Source: Pelargonium cotyledonis (taxonomy: Eukaryota; Streptophyta; Magnoliopsida; Geraniales; Geraniaceae). From it: a stretch of 22,030 nucleotides of DNA. Below, in pieces: positions 18,970 to 22,030 of the stretch (positions are counted from its first letter, which is position 1; every line of letters starts with the position of its first letter). The stretch is from contig JAYMTA010001067.1 in the NCBI GenBank assembly GCA_036897625.1, positions 1 through 22,030 of the forward strand, given 5' to 3'. A model generated the notes under the pieces. It was not told the origin of the DNA and ran no database searches. It was given only the letters and a program-made list of their open reading frames with translations. Made by a program: the position numbers and the translations under genes.

Positions 18970-21629
18970 ATGTTGATGAGTTCTTGCTCTCAGTTCCTCG
19001 CTCAACGCCCTGTCCTCGCGCCCGCCTTTCCTAGACTTCGGGTTTCAGGCCGGCCTGTTGCTTCTTTCCCGCTCACCCGCAGCTTTCGGATCTCTGAATC
19101 CAACCACAAGTCTGCTAAGAACGTAAGAATTTTGTTGCTTCACTGTTTCATTTGCAATTTGTTTGATTAAGCTTGGTTATTCAGAAATCGAATTGGGTTC
19201 TGTTTAGTTTCTCAGAAAACGAGAATCGTTTATAGCCTAATTGAGCATTTCTTTTTGTCTGCCAAGTTTGATTTGGTTACTCTAGCTGTGCTTGTTCTTT
19301 TACTTTTTACTTGTTTTGCAGAAATGGAAAATTTCATGTTTTAGGCGTGAGGATTTCTCTTCTGAGCCTCCCCAGTCTGAATCAAATGAGAATTTTCTTC
19401 CTGAAGAACTTGTGAAGCCTGAAGTTGATAACTCAAGCACTGTAAAAGAATGGACAACACGTCTCAGTGAAGTAATGTTTTTCTTCATTATTTAGGATTC
19501 TGACATGGATGATTTCATCTTAATATGATATTGCTTTCTAGGTCCTTATGTTAACAGTTTGGAGATACTTTTCGAATGCCACTATGGCACTATATCTTGG
19601 TTTTTTTCTTAAGAAAACCGTTTCATAATGTAACTGGACAGTACCTTTATGAGTGCCCCATTAAGCTATCTAGGTGACACTTCTTTGGTGATGAGAAATA
19701 ATCCTACTTGGTTGTGTGCTACAACAACGGAACCACAAGTTCAGGTCGGCATAATTAAGACCACTGGCCATCAGTTTGACATAACTTAGATTATATTGAA
19801 GTTCAGGATGTCTGGGATTTCTAATAGTTCTTGGTCATAATATACACTATTTCTGTTGCTTTATTCATTAAAATGTATCCGACAAATTTGGCTTCTTATA
19901 ATGTCAGTGGTTTGTACTACCTTTTCAGAAGATCTATTTTGTTCACTTATAATGTTAGTCTTATAGTTGACTTTGAATAGCTGGAACGACAAATGCCATT
20001 AATGGACAATCTCTTGTTTAGGAAATGTATTTTGGCGGTTGAATTTTGCATTTAGAATGATTTCTATATCTAGGGACTAGGATAATACAATTATACTAGT
20101 TATTTGAATTGTCGAATTACAGTTATCATATATGTATGTATAGCCAACCTGGATGTTAAGGTGACTGCAGTGGAAAAATATTACTTTGTATGGATTGGCA
20201 TTAAGCATAATAATATACTTAGTTTGTTGTGAAGAAAATTAAGTCCCTAGGGGATGACTCAATGGTTCAAGACACACACTTGTCTATGAGAAGTCGTGGG
20301 CTTGAATCCATTCGGTGGGGTGGGATTTTTAGAAAATGGGAGAGCTACCCCTACTGTGTAGCTCATCTCATTGGGCCAACTTTATCTACAGGTTGGGGTA
20401 TGTGCTAAACCTCATCCATCTTTGAGGCTTTAAAATAAGAAGGGAAAAGAAGATGCAAAAATGGTATCTAATTTCATACATTCCTAGCTTAAAATGTTTC
20501 TATATTCCAACTTTAGCAAGAACTCCTTGATGAGTGGCCAAGATAAAACCTTAATTTGGACAAGAAGTAGCAGTCTTTAGTTGAGTGGTATCCTCGAACA
20601 TCAATTAGTAGCTTGTTGCAATCATAAATGTCTGTTACGCTTGTAAGTGACTTATGAGGCGTGTGAGTTCTCAGGTTTGTGTCAAGGTGTTGTAACCAGC
20701 TTCATTATATTGCAGGCTTCAGATGCAGTGATCAAGGCAACTGGGAGCCGGTGGACCGTACCATGGACAGCAGAAACCATACTGCAGGTAATTGCTTCAT
20801 GGCTATTGATCTCTCGTTAAGACAATATTCCATTTTGGCTTCTAATTTTGAAATTTGAATCGAAGTGAATATACCCAATGTTGCAAGCAAAGTTAAACTT
20901 TGATGATTCTTGATAACAAAATGAAAAAATATATATAGAGCCACTAATCCTCGTACTGTGATGCAGGTAATGCTTCTTTGGGTTGCCTCATTCTGGTTCG
21001 TAGGTTCTTGGATGATTCCATTTGCAGCCCACATGGCAGGTTTCAACAAAGAATCTTTGACATTCAGGGGGCAAGCTCTATACAGCCTAGTGACTGATGT
21101 GACTGAGGGTCTTGTTGGATTCGCAGTCCTTCACCGCTGTCTGTCTCGTTTTCGTCCCCTTCCATCGGATTGGTTTAGATTTAGCCTCAAGGGAAACTGG
21201 TTGATTGATGTTGCTCTGGGATGCTGCATGTTTCCGCTGGTCAACCGGTTGTCCCAATTGAACCTACTCCCTGTTCTGCCGTCTACACCTGTGACCCCAT
21301 CTAGTGTTGAGCAGTCTATTGTTGCACGAGACCCGGTGGCAATGGCATTGTACGCAATTGTAGTTTCAGTTTGTGCTCCAGTGTGGGAGGAGATAGTCTT
21401 TCGCGGTTTCCTTCTGCCTTCGCTGACCAAGTATATGCCTGTATGGTGTGCAATATTGGTGAGTTCGGTTGCCTTTGCTCTAGCACATTTCAATGTACAT
21501 AGGATGCTACCGCTTATTGTTCTCGGCATAGTGATGGGTATTATATTCACACGGTCAAGGAATCTATTGCCATCCATGCTGTTACATAGCCTGTGGAATA
21601 CCTTCGTGTTCTTGCGCTTAATGAGATAG
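18970..21629 (+). CDS. CPBP-family (CAAX amino-terminal protease-like) intramembrane metalloprotease, probably plastid-targeted
   Basis: Four exons, all phase 0: 18970-19122, 19322-19471, 20716-20787 and 20967-21629, giving 345 aa. The first ~50 residues (MLMSSCSQFLAQRP on) are rich in Ser, Arg and Pro and poor in acid, like a chloroplast transit peptide; an in-frame ATG at 18907 would add 21 residues. The C-terminal domain is hydrophobic with the three CPBP motifs: EExxxR (E266, E267, R271 in WEEIVFRGF), FxxxH (F295, H299 in FALAHFN) and HxxxN (H332, N336 in HSLWN), all catalytic or metal positions present. Family knowledge: these proteases or protease-like proteins sit in membranes; several plant members are in plastids, including SCO4. 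I cannot say which Arabidopsis gene is the ortholog, so no symbol is given. The gene looks intact; substrate unknown. Confidence 0.92.
20243..20440 (+). mobile_element. tRNA-derived SINE in intron 2 of the CPBP gene
   Basis: An A box TGACTCAATGG (20255-20265, one mismatch to TRGCNNARTGG) and a B box GGCTTGAATCC (20299-20309, close to GGTTCGAATCC) lie 33 nt apart, the spacing of an RNA polymerase III internal promoter. A body of about 130 bp (including GGTGGGGTGGGATTTTTAG and CATCTCATTGGGCCAAC) and an A-rich end near 20440 follow. It lies between the exons ending at 19471 and starting at 20716, in the host gene's sense orientation. Outer borders are approximate and no clean target-site duplication was found. 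Confidence 0.7.
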
Positions 21630-21978
21630 TTTTTCTGGCCTTTCTAGTGTACAACTACATGTGTAATTGGGGAGTGCTATTTGCACTTCCATTATGATTC
21701 ATTCCCATTGCAATATCAGTGCATAAGCAAGTTCATAATTGTTTGGCTGGTATTCTTGTCTCATTTATGCACACACAGGTACATATTTTGAAATCCTCAT
21801 GGTGGTTTTCTAAAAGAGCCTTCCCTGCCCTGCCAGTTTCTTTTGAGGTTAACAAAAAGATCTCACATTCATCTTGCAGAGCTGCTGGGTTGGTATAAGC
21901 AAACACTTCATCTGTAAATCAAATAGGTATTGTGTTTAATACAAATATAATATTTGAAAGGGTTTAATACTCTGCAGG
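21630..21978. other. 3' flank of the CPBP gene
   Basis: AT-rich DNA with no ORF of note. No canonical AATAAA was spotted close to the stop codon, so the poly(A) site is not placed. Confidence 0.5.
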
Positions 21979-22030
21979 TCCCTCACCTATTGAAAAGTCA
22001 CCAGTCAAGTCCCTAACAAAAGAATAAGCC
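21979..22030. repeat. Possible edge of a dispersed plant repeat
   Basis: The right end reads GTCCCTCACCTATTGAAAAG and then TCACCAGTCAAGTCCCTAAC. This 'gtccct...tattgaaaa...caagtccct' wording is one I associate with dispersed non-coding repeats in dicot genomes, but the window stops before a second end or any coding part can be seen. Confidence 0.3.

Overview
This is a nuclear window from a eudicot plant. The genes are intron-rich with GT-AG junctions, the DNA between them is AT-rich with many homopolymer and microsatellite runs, and the encoded families include plant-specific ones: an ALMT anion channel, a HAK/KUP/KT potassium transporter, a plastid-type CPBP protease and the HGGG zinc-finger ('loricrin-like' or 'WRKY19-like') family. 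The proteins look rosid-like from memory, but I cannot name the species.

Layout. Positions 1-180 are GC-richer and may hold the 5' end of a leftward gene that runs off the left edge. Positions 181-2400 are AT-rich spacer with a nested foldback and two other small repeat structures. A rightward zinc-finger regulator follows: a non-coding first exon near 2420-2579, a 1.9 kb leader intron, a uORF-bearing second exon, and one large coding exon at 4765-6804. It converges on a leftward six-exon ALMT gene (9857 down to 7548) that carries one in-frame TAG right after the membrane domain. About 2.3 kb of spacer (10085-12400) includes a GC-richer patch I could not assign. A rightward nine-exon KUP/HAK/KT transporter follows (12440-17393); its reading frame is intact but it lacks the GDGxxTP motif. 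Then come a spacer with a decayed ~95-bp tandem repeat (17890-18140), a rightward four-exon plastid CPBP protease gene (18970-21629) with a tRNA-derived SINE in its third intron, and a right edge that may enter a dispersed repeat.

The genes are functionally unrelated neighbours, as is usual in plants: a nuclear regulator, an anion channel, a potassium transporter and a plastid membrane protease. I saw no cluster or multi-gene system. The points most worth following up are the nonsense codon in the ALMT gene, the derived ion-pathway motifs in the KUP gene, and the 84-nt leader intron of the zinc-finger gene, whose splicing would switch a short upstream ORF into an N-terminal extension. Exon borders come from reading frame, splice consensus and remembered family sequences; no search was run.
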